The position numbers and the translations under genes were made by a program. From positions 1 through 64,000 of the forward strand of contig NZ_SDKM01000003.1 in NCBI RefSeq assembly GCF_004519545.1: a DNA stretch of 64,000 bases, read 5' to 3'. This document shows positions 63,838 to 64,000 of this stretch, piece after piece. The notes under the pieces were generated by a model. The model had not been told where the DNA came from and made no database searches. It saw nothing but the letters and a program-made list of their open reading frames with translations. The stretch's first letter is position 1, and each line of letters opens with the position of its first letter. The DNA comes from Nocardioides guangzhouensis (GTDB taxonomy: Bacteria > Actinomycetota > Actinomycetes > Propionibacteriales > Nocardioidaceae).

Positions 63838-64000
63838 GTGGCGGACTGGAAACAGGCGATCCGGCGGGTGCTCTACCCGGCGTACGAGGCTCGGATGGTC
63901 AAGGCGCTTCCCCAGGACCGCCTCCCGAAGCACATCGGCGTGATGCTGGACGGCAACCGGCGCTGGGCGAAGGCGGTCGGCGCGGACACCGCGCACGGGC
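63838..64000 (+). CDS. Isoprenyl transferase (UppS family), 5' part only
   Basis: Runs off the window. 54 residues are visible from the GTG at 63838: DWKQAIRRVLYPAYEARMVKALPQDRLPKHIGVMLDGNRRWAKAVGADTAHG. HIGVMLDGNRRWAK is the conserved catalytic Asp region of Z-prenyl diphosphate synthases, which make decaprenyl/undecaprenyl diphosphate carriers for the wall. Chain length cannot be judged from this part. Confidence 0.9.
   Translation, partial: MADWKQAIRRVLYPAYEARMVKALPQDRLPKHIGVMLDGNRRWAKAVGADTAHG

Overview
The window is a very GC-rich chromosomal segment from an actinobacterium. Mycothiol chemistry (mca, an MDMPI-type protein), a DevR/DevS (DosR/DosS) pair, frequent GTG starts, 4-base stop/start overlaps and DUF4307 support this. 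I infer Nocardioidaceae (Nocardioides-like) from gene content and order, but no rRNA or species-specific marker is present to prove it. I see no tRNA, rRNA, CRISPR array, transposase or integrase; this is ordinary chromosome with metabolic islands.

Layout. (1) 1-9160: small, mostly single-gene units (YchJ-like, VOC, GNAT, DinB, hydrolases, cupin, msrA), an orphan pair of contractile-tail tube-like genes and a methyltransferase with its middle missing. (2) 9266-17082: core metabolism and housekeeping (metB, DUF202, an orphan glmL, AI-2E-type permease, ilvA, greA, DUF4307, mca). (3) 17083-18229: a structured non-coding region and a His/Met-rich membrane protein gene flanked by two copies of a composite repeat, ending in a perfect CRP-type site in front of coxM. 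(4) 18230-26596: a form I aerobic CO dehydrogenase cluster (coxM-S-L, XdhC-YHS, cytidylyltransferase, coxD, coxE) with a convergent LysR gene. (5) 26641-29102: methyltransferase, fdhD and a YihY/BrkB membrane protein. (6) 30356-42188: an 11-gene minus-strand operon for purine breakdown (uraD, uraH, urate oxidase, xanthine dehydrogenase FAD, FeS and Mo subunits, an 8-oxoguanine-type deaminase, malate synthase, a DUF6986 aldolase-like protein, allantoinase, allantoicase), with a frameshifted ltrA behind it. (7) 42332-47554: a DevR/DevS hypoxia-type island with candidate DevR boxes. (8) 47571-55179: TetR gene, then a frameshifted peptide-type solute-binding protein, amidase, two permeases and two ATPases. 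(9) 55300-60757: a lytic transglycosylase with a Ser/Pro tail, then an unusual unit: M6 metalloprotease with a five-unit KE[LV]SP repeat, a degraded ATP-grasp-like protein, an intact ATP-grasp ligase and a small unknown protein. (10) 60772-64000: DUF255 thioredoxin-like protein, hemolysin III family protein and the start of an isoprenyl transferase.

How the genes fit together. The CO dehydrogenase and xanthine dehydrogenase clusters both make three-subunit molybdenum hydroxylases, and the Mo-cofactor helpers (XdhC-type, MocA-like, CoxD/E, FdhD) lie between or beside them. The purine operon would take xanthine to urate, allantoin, allantoate, ureidoglycolate and glyoxylate, with malate synthase feeding glyoxylate to central metabolism; the one step with no recognised enzyme here is ureidoglycolate lyase. 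CO oxidation, the DevRS island and purine salvage together suggest an aerobic soil-type heterotroph suited to starvation and low oxygen.

Three genes look broken: ltrA and the solute-binding protein by one-base frameshifts, the short methyltransferase by an internal deletion. The best candidate for an undescribed system is the M6 protease/ATP-grasp unit at 56756-60757.
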